Assembly: GCF_021732705.1 (NCBI RefSeq)
Contig: NZ_JAKFUM010000003.1
Span: 434,001 to 498,000, forward strand
Direction: 5' to 3'
Length of the DNA stretch: 64,000 bases
From: Nevskia sp.
GTDB lineage: Bacteria; Pseudomonadota; Gammaproteobacteria; Nevskiales; Nevskiaceae
The stretch's first letter is position 1. Every line of letters begins with the position of its first letter. Under the pieces are notes generated by a model that saw only the letters and a list, made by a program, of their open reading frames with translations, was not told the DNA's origin and made no database searches. Of this stretch, positions 45,520 through 54,330 are shown piece by piece. Position numbers and translations under genes: made by a program.

Positions 45520-46419
45520 ATGAGCGCCATCCTGCTGCTGGCGCTGTGCCTTGGCATCGGGCTCGCGATGGCGCGTCACGAACGCCTGCCGGCCGGTGCC
45601 CCGCAGGCGCTGAACTTCTGGATCGTCAATGTCGCGCTGCCGGCGCTGATTCTGGTCGAGATCCCGAAGCTGCAATTCTCGCGCGAGCTACTGTTCCCGG
45701 CGCTGGCACCGTGGCTGGTGTTCCTCGGCGCCGTGGCGATCTTCGGCTTCATCGGCCCGCGGCGTGGCTGGAGCCGCGGCACCACCGGCGCAATGATCCT
45801 GACCTGCGGGCTCGGCAACACGGCCTACATGGGGCTGGCGATGGTCGAATCGCTGCGCGGCCCGATGGCGGTCGGCCCGGCCGTGATCGCGGACCAGTTC
45901 GGCTCGTTCATCGCGCTGTCGACCGGTGCCGTCGTCGTCGCCACGGTCTATGCCGGCGCGCCGCCGCGGCTCGACGAGATCGTGCGCCGCCTGTTCGGCT
46001 TCACGCCGTTTCTCGCGCTGCTGGTGGCGCTGGCGCTGTGGCCGCTCGGCGGCCTGCCGGACGTGCTGCAGAAAGTGCTGACCCGCATCGGCCAGACCCT
46101 GACGCCACTGGCGCTGTTCTCGGTCGGCCTGCAGCTGCAGCTGCGCGGCATCGGCGAAAGCCGCGGCAAGCTGATCGCCGGGCTCGGCTGGAAGATGGCG
46201 GTGGCCCCGCTGCTGGTGTTCGGCATCGCGCTGGTCGGCGGGCTCGGCGGCAATGTCAACGCCGTGGCCGGCATCCTGCAGTGCGCGATGCCGCCGATGA
46301 TCACGGCCGGCATCCTCGCCGAGCAGAACAACCTGGACCCGAAGCTCGCCAACCTCGTGATCGGCGTCGGCACGGTGCTGTCGCTGCTGACCTTGCCGCT
46401 GGCGTCGGCGCTGCTCTGA
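45520..46419 (+). CDS. AEC-family (auxin efflux carrier-like) transporter
   Basis: 299 residues with about ten membrane helices (ILLLALCLGIGLAMA; LNFWIVNVALPALILVEI; MILTCGLGNTAYMGLAM; ...VIGVGTVLSLLTLPLASALL). GLGNTAYMGLAMVESL and MPPMITAGILAEQ are the AEC signature positions. Family members move organic acids such as malate, or amino acids. It is the only gene between the FAD oxidase and the convergent fusion gene; 160 bp separates it from the former, so it need not be co-transcribed. Confidence 0.9.
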   Translation: MSAILLLALCLGIGLAMARHERLPAGAPQALNFWIVNVALPALILVEIPKLQFSRELLFPALAPWLVFLGAVAIFGFIGPRRGWSRGTTGAMILTCGLGNTAYMGLAMVESLRGPMAVGPAVIADQFGSFIALSTGAVVVATVYAGAPPRLDEIVRRLFGFTPFLALLVALALWPLGGLPDVLQKVLTRIGQTLTPLALFSVGLQLQLRGIGESRGKLIAGLGWKMAVAPLLVFGIALVGGLGGNVNAVAGILQCAMPPMITAGILAEQNNLDPKLANLVIGVGTVLSLLTLPLASALL

Positions 46420-46438
46420 GCCGTTGACGCCGCGATCA

Positions 46439-46465
46439 ATGTGTATCTGACCCCAATTCTTCGAA
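46439..46465. repeat. Possible RAYT/REP-type motif
   Basis: Just after the AEC stop the sequence ATGTGTATCTGACCCCAATT occurs. Read on the other strand (AATTGGGGTCAGATACACAT) it resembles motifs that accompany REP-associated transposases in gammaproteobacteria. No transposase is present here. Confidence 0.3.
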
Positions 46466-46472
46466 GCGCGGC

Positions 46473-48290
46473 CTAGGGCTGTGACGGCTTGGCGCTGCCG
46501 GCCTGCAGTTGTGCCACCGCCGCGTCGATCCTCTGCTGCAGCAGCCGCTGTCCCAGTTCGACGCTGGCCTTGTCCGGCCGTCCGGATGAGCCCGGGCCGG
46601 GCGGCGTGCGGTACGGCGCCCAGCGCTCCGGCGCCAGCCGATCCCGCCGCACCAGTGCCGGCGCCACGGCCAGCAGTTCCGAGGTGTCGACCAGCCCGGC
46701 ATGATCGCCGGCATCGGCCGGATCGGCACCGGCCGCCTTGACCCGCTCGGCCAGCGGCGCGGGCTCGTAGTAGCGATCCAGATGGACGATGGTCACGCCG
46801 CGTGTCCCGAGGGTCGCGTTCAGCTTCTGCGCGAGCGCCGCCTGCAGCGGCTGGCTGCCGCCGTGATCGCCCATCAGCACGATGCGGGTGAAGCCGGCCA
46901 GCGCGAGGCTGGTCACCGCGTCGTCGAGCACGGCGGTCATCGTGGTGTCGCGCAGGCTGATCGTGCCCGGCCACTGCATGTGCGCCGTGCGCGGCGCGGT
47001 GCCGCCGGCGGGCGAGAACGGAATGACCGGCGCCACTAGGGTCTGGCCCACGCGGCGAGCAATGGTGTCGGCGGCCGCACGGACGATGGCGTTGTGCTTC
47101 GCGAACGCCATCGCCGGGCCGTTCTGCTCGATGCCGCCGATCGGGATCAGCACCGTCGTCGCGCCGGCCTTGATCCGCTCGGCCAGCTCCGGCCAGGTCA
47201 GTTCATCCAGCTGAACGGTGGAAGCTTCGGCCGCCGCTTGAACGCGCGGCGCGGCCATCAGCATGACCGCGATCAGGATGGTGGAGGCCACCGTGCCCGT
47301 CGCCGCGTCACCCCGGCGCGTCAGCCGCTTCCACGCCGCCACGAAGGGGGCGAAGTACAGCGTGCGGACCGAATGCCACTGGCCATCGGTGCCGTCGCCG
47401 AGGCCCATCGCGGTCACCTCGTTGGTCGCGGCCGGCACATGCAGCGAGCCGTACCAGCGATCCCAGATGCCGAGTTCGAAGCCGCGGTTCTTGCCCCAGT
47501 GCGCCGGGTTCGCGGAATGGTGGATCTGGTGATGCGCCGGGCTGATCCACCAGCCATCGAGCGGCCCGTAGCGGAACCAGACCTGCCAGTGCTTCAGGTT
47601 GGCGATCAGTCCGGACAGGCCGATGACGAAGTTCGCGCCGAGGAACGTGAATGCCGTCACGGCATCGGCATACAGGTACAGGAACAGGCCGGTTACCAGT
47701 GATGTCAGCACGGCCGTCACGGTCAGCGTCAGCAGCAAGTCGACCGGATGAACGCGGAATGCGGTGATCGGCGTCAGCACTTCGGCCGAATGGTGCACCT
47801 TGTGGAACTCCCACAGCAGCGGCACGTCGTGCAGCAGCGTATGCGCGAGCCAGCGGCCGAGGTCGTAGGCAACGAAGAACAGCAGCGTGTAGACCAGCTT
47901 CGTGCCGACACCGGCCGACCAGCCCGGTGACGCCCCGAACCCGAAGGCGAGGGCGCTGGCCACCGCGTCCGCCAGCCAGGCCGACGACAGCACCAGCGGC
48001 ACCACGATCACTGCGAAGACCAGCGCGTTGACCAGGTAATAGCGGTAGTCGGCCCGTGCCGATGGATGCCACCACTGCCCGCGGCTGAAGTGCCGGCTGC
48101 GGAAGCTGCCCGGCGTGCCGCGCTCGAACCAGCGCCAGCCCAGCCAGCCGAGCAGCAGCGTCGCCAGCAGATAGGGCCAGTACAGCGGCGACGACCGATC
48201 AAGGAAGAAGAACAGCGCGCGCGCCACCGGCCGCACGACCGTCGTCAGCAGATCCATCATCAGCGGCGAGCTTGCCAGGTCAGCGGCCAT
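46473..48290 (-). CDS. Sterol desaturase-family membrane protein fused to a creatininase-family domain
   Basis: About 605 residues. Residues ~20-330 form a fatty-acid-hydroxylase/sterol-desaturase domain with several helices and the histidine clusters HTLLH, HKVHHS and HHQIHHS for a di-iron centre. A further hydrophobic segment (TILIAVMLMAAPRVQAAA, ~355-375) looks like a former signal peptide; a creatininase-family domain follows (LTWPELAERIKAGATTVLIPIGGIEQNGP; MQWPGTISLRDTT; VLMGDHGGSQP; GDHAGLVDTSELLA). In the creatininase part EQNGPAM replaces EQHGPHL and KHN replaces the usual Asp site, so metal binding differs from classical creatininase. The second domain should face the periplasm. ATG 48290 chosen; GTG 48311 is possible. 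Confidence 0.85.
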   Translation of the reverse strand: MAADLASSPLMMDLLTTVVRPVARALFFFLDRSSPLYWPYLLATLLLGWLGWRWFERGTPGSFRSRHFSRGQWWHPSARADYRYYLVNALVFAVIVVPLVLSSAWLADAVASALAFGFGASPGWSAGVGTKLVYTLLFFVAYDLGRWLAHTLLHDVPLLWEFHKVHHSAEVLTPITAFRVHPVDLLLTLTVTAVLTSLVTGLFLYLYADAVTAFTFLGANFVIGLSGLIANLKHWQVWFRYGPLDGWWISPAHHQIHHSANPAHWGKNRGFELGIWDRWYGSLHVPAATNEVTAMGLGDGTDGQWHSVRTLYFAPFVAAWKRLTRRGDAATGTVASTILIAVMLMAAPRVQAAAEASTVQLDELTWPELAERIKAGATTVLIPIGGIEQNGPAMAFAKHNAIVRAAADTIARRVGQTLVAPVIPFSPAGGTAPRTAHMQWPGTISLRDTTMTAVLDDAVTSLALAGFTRIVLMGDHGGSQPLQAALAQKLNATLGTRGVTIVHLDRYYEPAPLAERVKAAGADPADAGDHAGLVDTSELLAVAPALVRRDRLAPERWAPYRTPPGPGSSGRPDKASVELGQRLLQQRIDAAVAQLQAGSAKPSQP

Positions 48291-48421
48291 CGGGGCATCG
48301 GGACGGAACACCAGCCCCGATTATGGCCCGTGCGGGCTGCCTGCTCCGTTGTCGCCGATTGGCGGCAGCAGTCCTCTGCCCTAAACTGCGCGCCGCAGGA
48401 CTCAGCGCCTCGCCCCGCGTC

Positions 48422-48497
48422 GCCGGCTTAGCTCAGTTGGTAGAGCAACTGATTTGTAATCAGTAGGTCGTCAGTTCGATCCTGACAGTCGGCACCA
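48422..48497 (+). tRNA. tRNA-Thr (anticodon TGT)
   Basis: 76 nt including an encoded CCA. Acceptor arms GCCGGCT / AGTCGGC pair (one G-T), the D arm has GCTCAGTTGGTAGAGC, the anticodon stem-loop CTGATTTGTAATCAG places TGT in the loop, and the T arm is GTCAGTTCGATCCTGAC. It reads ACA/ACG codons. A weak hairpin plus TTTT at 48555-48574 may end the transcript. Confidence 0.97.
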
Positions 48498-48628
48498 TCA
48501 AATCAATGGCTTGCGCGACGTGACGCATCTTTCCAAGTCTTCTCGGGTGTTCGCGCCGCCGTGTGCGGCCTTTTCTGTGAGTCATGGCGCGAGCGGTGCA
48601 CGTCCCGCATCTCGTCCAGGCTACGCGC

Positions 48629-49042
48629 TCATGTGACGAGCCTGAGCAGCACGGCGCCAGCCGCGGCAATGTGGGCCAGCGTGATCAGCACGGATATGCC
48701 GTGCAGCCGTGCGAACTGCTTGCGATCTCCGCGATCGGTGGCGCGGTTGATGGCCGGCATCAGGATCTGACGCGTGGGCACGGTCGTTGCGGCGATCAGC
48801 GCGAGGAGCACGGCGGTTGAGGCCTCCGCGCTCGCCAGCATCAGCAGCGCTGCAGCCGCCCCACTGGTACCGATCACGAACAAGTAGAACGGCGGAAAGG
48901 CCTTGCGAATCAACAGCCGCGCCTCGGCCACCGGCATGACCTTGAACAGGAATGCGGCAAAGCCCGCTGCGAACAGCAGCATCCCGCCGAACAGCCATGC
49001 GGTGATCAGCAGCGCGACTGACCCTGCCAGATCGGCGATCAT
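48629..49042 (-). CDS. DUF4149/TMEM205-like four-helix membrane protein
   Basis: 137 residues with four hydrophobic helices: LAGSVALLITAWLFGGMLLFAAGFAAFLF, FPPFYLFVIGTSGAAAALLMLAS, TAVLLALIAATTVPTRQIL and LHGISVLITLAHIAAAGAVLL. The conserved polar stretch ILMPAINRATDRGDRKQFARLHGISV matches DUF4149 (TMEM205-like) proteins of unknown function. ATG 49042. It is 42 bp downstream of the DCC-Coq7 fusion gene on the same strand and may be co-transcribed. Confidence 0.75.
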   Translation of the reverse strand: MIADLAGSVALLITAWLFGGMLLFAAGFAAFLFKVMPVAEARLLIRKAFPPFYLFVIGTSGAAAALLMLASAEASTAVLLALIAATTVPTRQILMPAINRATDRGDRKQFARLHGISVLITLAHIAAAGAVLLRLVT

Positions 49043-49084
49043 TCGCGGTCCACCCGGTGTCTGTCGTGACGCGGGACGCGGGCG

Positions 49085-50092
49085 CTACACATAACGGCAA
49101 ACCCGCACGGCGTGCGCCGATCCGTGGCCGACCATGCCCAGCCACAGGCGCATCAATGGGCCGGGCTTGTTGTTCCAGCGCGAACCCGCGTCATTGCGGT
49201 GCGCGACTTCATCGGCCTGACAGGAGACGAGCAAGTCGCGCAGCTGCTCGAGCTTTTCGAGATGGGCCGTGACGCGCGCGTCGCCGGCAATGGCAGTCGC
49301 ATTCGCGCTCGCGGACGGATCGGGCTCCGTCAACGCGTCGATCTGCTCGATCTGCGCGGCGTAGTGACGATCGACGAACGTCTCGACTGCCTGGATCGTC
49401 GCGTAGACGGCGCGCGGACCGAACAAGGCGGGCACGGCACCGGTCAGCCAGCCGGACAGTCGCCACAACGGCAGCAATGCGCTACGGGAACGCGGCGGCA
49501 CGACGGCCTCGATCAGGCCGAGGTGCCGCTGTTCGGTTTCGAGATGGTGCCGGGCGAAGGCGCGCAACTCGGGCTTTCGCGTGATCGCCAGCACACCGCG
49601 ATAGATCATCACGGCGCCGGTCTCGCCGGCATGGTCGGTTCGGAGTTCGCGTAGCAGTTCGCGAGGAAAGGCCTCCGAGACGGTCGCGCCGGATCGGCCG
49701 CGCCACAGCGGTCGGATCACGAGGAAAACCGTGTACAGCTGATCGAGCACCGGCAGCATCCCGGGCAGCCGAGCCAGCCTCGCGAGCCAGCGCCAGCGCG
49801 GCAGGTGCGACCAGATTTCCGCGAAGGCTGCGGCACCCCGCAACAGCGTTCCGTCGGCACGGCGGACATGCATTCGCGCCAGTGCAGTGGCGGCATCGAG
49901 ATCGGGGCCGAGTTCGGCTGGGCTGCCGGCATGAGCATCGACCCAGCGCAGTGATTCTCCGCCTTCGGTTCGCTGATAGCTTGCGATCTCGGCGCGGCAC
50001 AACGGGCAGCCGCCGTCGTAGTAGACACACAGCGTATCGGCAGCGACGACTGTCTGGTGATTCGGGGTCAGGGCTTCAGGGTGGGTAGACAT
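49085..50092 (-). CDS. DCC thiol-oxidoreductase domain fused to Coq7 demethoxyubiquinone hydroxylase
   Basis: 335 residues from ATG 50092. Residues ~20-130 form a DCC/DUF393 thioredoxin-like domain with CVYYDGGCPLCRAEI (DxxCPLC). Residues ~150-335 form Coq7: LRTDHAGETGAVMIYRGVL, HHLETEQRHLGLIEA, VETFVDRHYAAQI and CQADEVAHRNDA supply the carboxylates and histidines of the di-iron site that hydroxylates the ubiquinone ring. Stand-alone Coq7 is ~215 residues. The fusion may couple redox delivery or quality control to ubiquinone synthesis; that is inference. It ends the conserved part of this region. The 627 bp upstream is without a recognisable gene. Confidence 0.88.
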   Translation of the reverse strand: MSTHPEALTPNHQTVVAADTLCVYYDGGCPLCRAEIASYQRTEGGESLRWVDAHAGSPAELGPDLDAATALARMHVRRADGTLLRGAAAFAEIWSHLPRWRWLARLARLPGMLPVLDQLYTVFLVIRPLWRGRSGATVSEAFPRELLRELRTDHAGETGAVMIYRGVLAITRKPELRAFARHHLETEQRHLGLIEAVVPPRSRSALLPLWRLSGWLTGAVPALFGPRAVYATIQAVETFVDRHYAAQIEQIDALTEPDPSASANATAIAGDARVTAHLEKLEQLRDLLVSCQADEVAHRNDAGSRWNNKPGPLMRLWLGMVGHGSAHAVRVCRYV

Positions 50093-50719
50093 GGGTCGGA
50101 AGGGCAAGAAGTTGCACGGCGTTACGGCCGGACCGTGATCGCGGATGCCACGCCGTGGCCCACGGGCTGTCTCATAGGCAGCCTCAATGCCGGTGGTTGA
50201 ACGAGCATCCAAGTGCGCAGCTCATCCGCAGCGTCGAGGTTTGCTGTCGTGTCGACGGCACACGCCGCTGGATCGGCCCGGAACGCCGATCGCAGCCCAT
50301 CGCGGTCCGCAGCTCGGAATCCGCGGGCGCCGCGATCTGATCGGCCACGCGGAGAAACGCCTCTCCCATCGGAACCGGTCGCTCTATCGTGGGCGTGTCG
50401 CACATCCGAGCCGTTGCTTTGGAAGGCCTGACCAAGACGTGCTGAGCCTGCGAAGTCGCGCATGAACAACGCCGAGGAAGTCGCTAAGCTCGGTATCACC
50501 GATTGCCTCAGTCTCTCGGCTGCGCACACCAAGCACTGGTACGCGCCTTTGACCAGTGGCGAGCACGCTCCTCCACGATCGCAGGTGTGGAAATCGGGGC
50601 ACTGTGGAAGATTCGTTCGACCAGCCGTTGCAGGCATACCATTGCTTCTCGCAAGAGGGCATGTGCCGTCGAGCAGGTTCAGGCCGCTGACGCCAATCAT
50701 TCAACCGCAGGACAGGGCG
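50093..50719. other. 627 bp with no recognisable gene
   Basis: Between the divergent Coq7-fusion and NTF2-like genes. Open frames exist on both strands (for example 50462-50719, an N-terminal extension of the NTF2-like frame, and 50384-50704 on minus), but their translations have neither hydrophobic cores nor motifs. The region should hold two promoters. It begins the low-density accessory strip. Confidence 0.5.
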
Positions 50720-51175
50720 ATGTCGATCATCAAGGCCGTCTGCAGTATCGCGATTACCGGGCTCCTGAGCATCTCATGCCTGACCATGGGGCCGGCATTC
50801 GCCGGCAACACCAACACGGCCACAGAACCCGCTCCGAATGCGTCGCCCGAAGCCATCGTCGACGCCCAGCTTGCCGCCTATAACCGACGGGATCTCGAGG
50901 GGTTTCTCGATTTCTACGCGGAGGATGCGATCCTTGCGAATCACCCCGATCAGGTCACGCAAACCGGCAAGGCCGAAATCCGCGCAAGATACCGGCAGCG
51001 CTTCAGTCACCCGGACGTTCACGCTGAGATCATCGAACGCGTGACCTTCGGCAGGTTCGTCATCGATCACGAGCGCGTCGTGGCAGCGCCTCCAGCGAAG
51101 GGAACGCTGGAAGCAGTCGCTGTCTACGAGGTCAGCGCCGGCAAGATTGTCCGGGTCACGTTTCTCAAGAACTGA
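50720..51175 (+). CDS. Exported NTF2/SnoaL-like protein
   Basis: 151 residues from ATG 50720. The signal peptide MSIIKAVCSIAITGLLSIS... ends at MGPAFAG. The cone-shaped NTF2-like domain follows: PEAIVDAQLAAYNRRDLEGFLDFYAEDAILAN and a strand-rich second half, VHAEIIERVTFGRFVIDHERV ... VYEVSAGKIVRVTFLK. Such proteins bind small hydrophobic molecules or act as isomerases; the ligand is unknown. It is the first solid gene of the accessory strip. Confidence 0.82.
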   Translation: MSIIKAVCSIAITGLLSISCLTMGPAFAGNTNTATEPAPNASPEAIVDAQLAAYNRRDLEGFLDFYAEDAILANHPDQVTQTGKAEIRARYRQRFSHPDVHAEIIERVTFGRFVIDHERVVAAPPAKGTLEAVAVYEVSAGKIVRVTFLKN

Positions 51176-51382
51176 TGCCGCCGAAGCGCAGCGATGCAGC
51201 CCAGAAGATACTTCGTGATCGCGAGGTTCAGGACAGTCTTGCCGATTCATGACTGACCGGCTTCTCATTCGACGCAACGGCAGGATCAGGAGCGGAGGCT
51301 CGCGTTACATGCAATGCGCCGATGCCCTGTCTCTGCCGTGCACGGCCAGTGAGGTCCGCGACAGCGCGCAGCGTATGGCTCG

Positions 51383-51550
51383 ATGACTGACTTGCTCAGC
51401 CTGATCGGCATCGGATTCGGACTGTTTCGGGCCAATGTCGATTCGCTGCTGTCTGAATGTCGCCACACGCGTGAGTGGAACGCATCACGTCGGCCAAACC
51501 GCTCGGTCGATGTGACGCGACGCGCGCTTTCGGGAGGCAGCAACCCATGA
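51383..51550 (+). CDS. Possible small ORF coupled to the HEAT-like gene
   Basis: A 55-codon frame (MTDLLSLIGIGFGLFRANVD...) ends with TGA overlapping the ATG of the next gene (ATGA at 51547). It begins with ATGA overlap to a still smaller frame at 51249-51386 (MTDRLLIRRNGRIRSGG...). The N terminus is hydrophobic. No Shine-Dalgarno or known family is seen. The chain of two four-base overlaps is suggestive but could be chance in GC-rich DNA. Confidence 0.25.
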   Translation: MTDLLSLIGIGFGLFRANVDSLLSECRHTREWNASRRPNRSVDVTRRALSGGSNP

Positions 51551-52578
51551 GAAAGATGCTCGATGATTATCCTGCGCTCGCTGCCGCTGTCCGAAGGCTT
51601 GTGTCGGCCGAGGTGACTGCGAAAGAGGCTGCGGACCTGATGGCCCGCGTCGGTTCGGAGACGCAATCGATACCGATACGGCGAATGGACCTGTGGGAAA
51701 ACACACTGCGAGCGGAGGCGTGGACAGCTGAACCTGGCGATGGGAAACAACGCTGGAAGTTCTGGGTTCGCCCGCGTCGATTCATCTCGTGGATCGACCT
51801 GTGCAGCCACGATGGTCGCAAGCGGGAGGCCGCATTGCGAATGACCACGGGCGGCGCACCGAGCGCTTTCCTGCTTGCACTCGCGTTCAGGCGGTTGAAT
51901 GACTGGGTCCCCGAAGTCAGGGCTGCCGCGAGAGCGGCAATTCCGGACCTGGCCTTGAACTCCAAGCCCGAGGACGTCGCCGATGTGCTTTGGAGCCTGT
52001 TGCCCATCTGGAATAACTGGGGCCGAATGCAGGCCGTCGATCGAGACACTGTTGCCGCCATTGCCGCATTCGACCGTGTCTCGCGCGCACTTCGTGCCAG
52101 AGTGATGGGAGCAACGGTGGGGCCAGCGTCTTTCGTTCTGTCTCAATGCGCACGCATCGGTTGTTTCGAGCATGGCATTCACGAATTCGCTCAAGGCGCA
52201 GCCCAGCCGGCGGTACGGGCACGCGCCTTCCGGTGGCTGCTCATGGGGCGAACCGATTGGGTCGTGGGTTACCAGTGGAAATGGACCGATCACGCCTACT
52301 GCAAAGGAAGGCTCGAAGCCATGCTGGAGTCCCAAGCCATTCCAGTGAAACCATCGTTCATGACGACGCTTGACGCCGCGATGTCGGACCCATCGCCGAT
52401 GGTCCGTCGAGTTGCGGCCGAGTTTCTCATCCGCGAACTTCACACACTGGGCGATCATGCATTTGCGCTCGCGCAGAAAGCAGCTTCCGATGTCAGTCCG
52501 TCCGTTTCTGAACGAGGAAACTTCGCTTTGAAGCAACTCGGTAACGACGATTCACGTGCAGCGAAGTGCATGGCATGA
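51547..52578 (+). CDS. HEAT-repeat-like hypothetical protein
   Basis: 343 residues from ATG 51547, preceded by GGGAGG. It is almost entirely alpha-helical, with helix pairs such as LNDWVPEVRAAARAAIPDLAL and DAAMSDPSPMVRRVAAEFLIRELH, which look like HEAT/ARM repeats at the beginning and end. The middle contains DVLWSLLPIWNNWGRMQ and GRTDWVVGYQWKWTD. I do not recognise the family; similar DNA-glycosylase AlkD-like helical scaffolds or phycobilin-lyase-type HEAT proteins are possible. No catalytic motif is visible. It has no clear functional link to its neighbours. Confidence 0.7.
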   Translation: MRKMLDDYPALAAAVRRLVSAEVTAKEAADLMARVGSETQSIPIRRMDLWENTLRAEAWTAEPGDGKQRWKFWVRPRRFISWIDLCSHDGRKREAALRMTTGGAPSAFLLALAFRRLNDWVPEVRAAARAAIPDLALNSKPEDVADVLWSLLPIWNNWGRMQAVDRDTVAAIAAFDRVSRALRARVMGATVGPASFVLSQCARIGCFEHGIHEFAQGAAQPAVRARAFRWLLMGRTDWVVGYQWKWTDHAYCKGRLEAMLESQAIPVKPSFMTTLDAAMSDPSPMVRRVAAEFLIRELHTLGDHAFALAQKAASDVSPSVSERGNFALKQLGNDDSRAAKCMA

Positions 52579-52856
52579 CCATACGGTCAAGCGCGTGAAC
52601 GCTTGCAGGCCAACCTCAAGTTTCCGTGCGAGGGAGATGATCTCCCGCGGCCGAAAGGCAGCATTCGGTCGGCGGCATGCTGCTGGGCAGTTTGACGGCA
52701 TGGCGCGATGACATGACTCGCGGCTGACAATTGCGAGATATGCCGATACTCATGCATGCCCCATGTGCTCGCTCGGACGGCGCTTATCGTGGCGTGATCA
52801 CGGGCAGTAAACTTGTTGTTTCCTGACGCAGTTCTCCAACCTCGCGAGACGTGTAG

Positions 52857-53324
52857 ATGCCCGTCATCAGATCCGAAAGTTTTCTCGTGGAGGAAACGTC
52901 GTCAAGCAGCGTCTCGGCTCCGAACCGTGATCTGTGGATCAGCGAGCCCGGCGGCCTCACCCAGTTTGGCGCTTTTGTGCAAGAGATACAGCCTGGTGCC
53001 CGTTCGTCGATCAAGCATTGGCACAGCGCCGAGGATGAACTCGTGTATGTGCTTGACGGTGTGCTGACAGTCATCGAGGGGGAGACATGCTTCGTCATCG
53101 GTCCAGGCGATGCCGCAACGTTCAAGGCAGGTGTGCCGGCAGGCCACTGTTTGTGGAATCAGACTGATTCGATCGTGCGGTGTCTGGTTGTCGGCACGCG
53201 TGCACCGCTTGATCGCGTGACCTATCCTGATCATGAGCGAGTGTGTGTTCGTGATCGAAGCCAGCCCGAAGACATCTGGACCGATTTGGCCGGCAAGCCC
53301 GCCGGCAGCCCCTATGCCGAGTGA
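52857..53324 (+). CDS. Cupin-domain protein
   Basis: 155 residues. A single cupin barrel: motif 1 is IKHWHSAEDELVYVLDG (H-x-H...E pattern of metal ligands) and motif 2 is GPGDAATFKAGVPAGHCLWN with the last His. The N terminus MPVIRSESFLVEE and the region DRVTYPDHERVCVRDRS suggest the 'cupin superfamily, capsular sugar/transcription-associated' type seen next to sugar or amino-acid genes, but the substrate is unclear. ATG 52857 without a strong Shine-Dalgarno. It lies 110 bp before the YdeI-family gene on the same strand. Confidence 0.85.
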   Translation: MPVIRSESFLVEETSSSSVSAPNRDLWISEPGGLTQFGAFVQEIQPGARSSIKHWHSAEDELVYVLDGVLTVIEGETCFVIGPGDAATFKAGVPAGHCLWNQTDSIVRCLVVGTRAPLDRVTYPDHERVCVRDRSQPEDIWTDLAGKPAGSPYAE

Positions 53325-53434
53325 TCCATGACCCGGCGGCCGCAGTTACCGACTGCTCCCGCAAGCCGGCTGATCAGTCGCCGCGCGATCGCGGCTGGTG
53401 CCGGGTTCCTGTTTTAGTCCTCCTCCAAAGTCCG

Positions 53435-53998
53435 ATGTCCACACCGCAGTTCTTCGTCAACGCATCCGCCTTTCGTTCGTGGCTGGAAGCACACGCTGCA
53501 TCTCGAACCGAGCTGCTGGTCGGCTTCCACAAGGTTGGCTCCGGCCAGCCGAGCATGTCATGGCCTGAATCGGTAGACGAAGCCTTGTGCTTCGGATGGA
53601 TTGACGGTGTCCGCAAGCGCATCGACGATCATTCCTACTCGATCCGATTCACGCCGAGGAAGGCCGGCTCGATCTGGAGCGCCGTCAATATCGCGAAAGT
53701 CGAAAAGCTCGTGGCTGAAGGACGAATGACAGATGCCGGCATGAAGGCGTTTGCACGTCGCACCGCGCACAAGTCGAAGGTCTATGCCTATGAACAGGCA
53801 TCAACCGCTGAGTTGTCGCCCGAGGAGCTGCAGGAGTTCAAGCGGGATGCCGAAGCGTGGCACTACTTCGAGTCAACGCCGCCCAGCTACAGGCGCGTCA
53901 TCCTTCACTGGATTGCCTCTGCCAAGAAAACGGAAACGCGAGCCTCGCGTTTCTCGGCCCTGCTCTTGGCCTGCGCATCTCGCCAACGCCTGAGGTGA
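53435..53998 (+). CDS. YdeI/OmpD-associated family protein
   Basis: 187 residues from ATG 53435. FFVNASAFRSWLEAHAA, ELLVGFHKVGSGQPSMSWPESVDEALCFGWIDGVRKRIDDHSYSIRFTPRKAGSIWSAVN and VILHWIASAKKTETRASRF are the family blocks (the last is split here for length). The proteins are implicated in cationic-peptide or bacteriocin tolerance in enterics, but no mechanism is known. The C terminus is slightly shorter than usual. It is followed by 332 bp without a gene. Confidence 0.85.
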   Translation: MSTPQFFVNASAFRSWLEAHAASRTELLVGFHKVGSGQPSMSWPESVDEALCFGWIDGVRKRIDDHSYSIRFTPRKAGSIWSAVNIAKVEKLVAEGRMTDAGMKAFARRTAHKSKVYAYEQASTAELSPEELQEFKRDAEAWHYFESTPPSYRRVILHWIASAKKTETRASRFSALLLACASRQRLR

Positions 53999-54330
53999 GG
54001 ATGGAAGCCGCGGCGCAAGTGTTCGGTGGACATGTCTGGGCCCGTTCTTCTGTGCGCCCTTGCTGCTGATGGGGTCGGTCCGCGGTCGTGTACCCAACGT
54101 CGTCGAACATGTGGAAACAGGCAATCAGTCCAGCCTGCGCACCGTCATCCCAGGCACATCAAGCCACATCCACGCGTGCCGACATGCGTGCACTGAGGGC
54201 AATGCGTCGCGCCGTTCGTCGCCACTCACTTGACGGCTTCTGCTCCGCGGGAGCGTAATTTCGCCGTCAGCGGATAGACCGCGGACACTCGCCAACGGAT
54301 CGTTGGCAACGCGATAAGGAGCTTATCGCC
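53999..54330. other. Intergenic region holding the nadM leader
   Basis: A stretch of 332 bp with no coding sequence. Its last 60 bases carry a GGATAGACC motif and two perfect hairpins (separate entry). The rest shows no gene, repeat or terminator with a T run. Confidence 0.5.
54272..54330 (+). promoter_or_regulatory. nadM leader: GGATAGACC motif and two hairpins, the second presenting the Shine-Dalgarno
   Basis: GGATAGACC is at 54272-54280. The inverted repeat CCAACG-GAT-CGTTGG is at 54292-54306. GCGATAAG-GAG-CTTATCGC at 54311-54329 ends one base before the ATG. The SD (AAGGAG) lies at the top of this 8-bp stem and in its 3-base loop. The nadV start has the same plan, so the structure is probably functional in translation control, by a protein or a metabolite. 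Confidence 0.7.

Noticed and set aside
50384-50704. A 106-codon minus-strand frame in the gap before the NTF2-like gene
   Set aside because: No Shine-Dalgarno, no hydrophobic core and no motif; a competing frame on the other strand is equally open.
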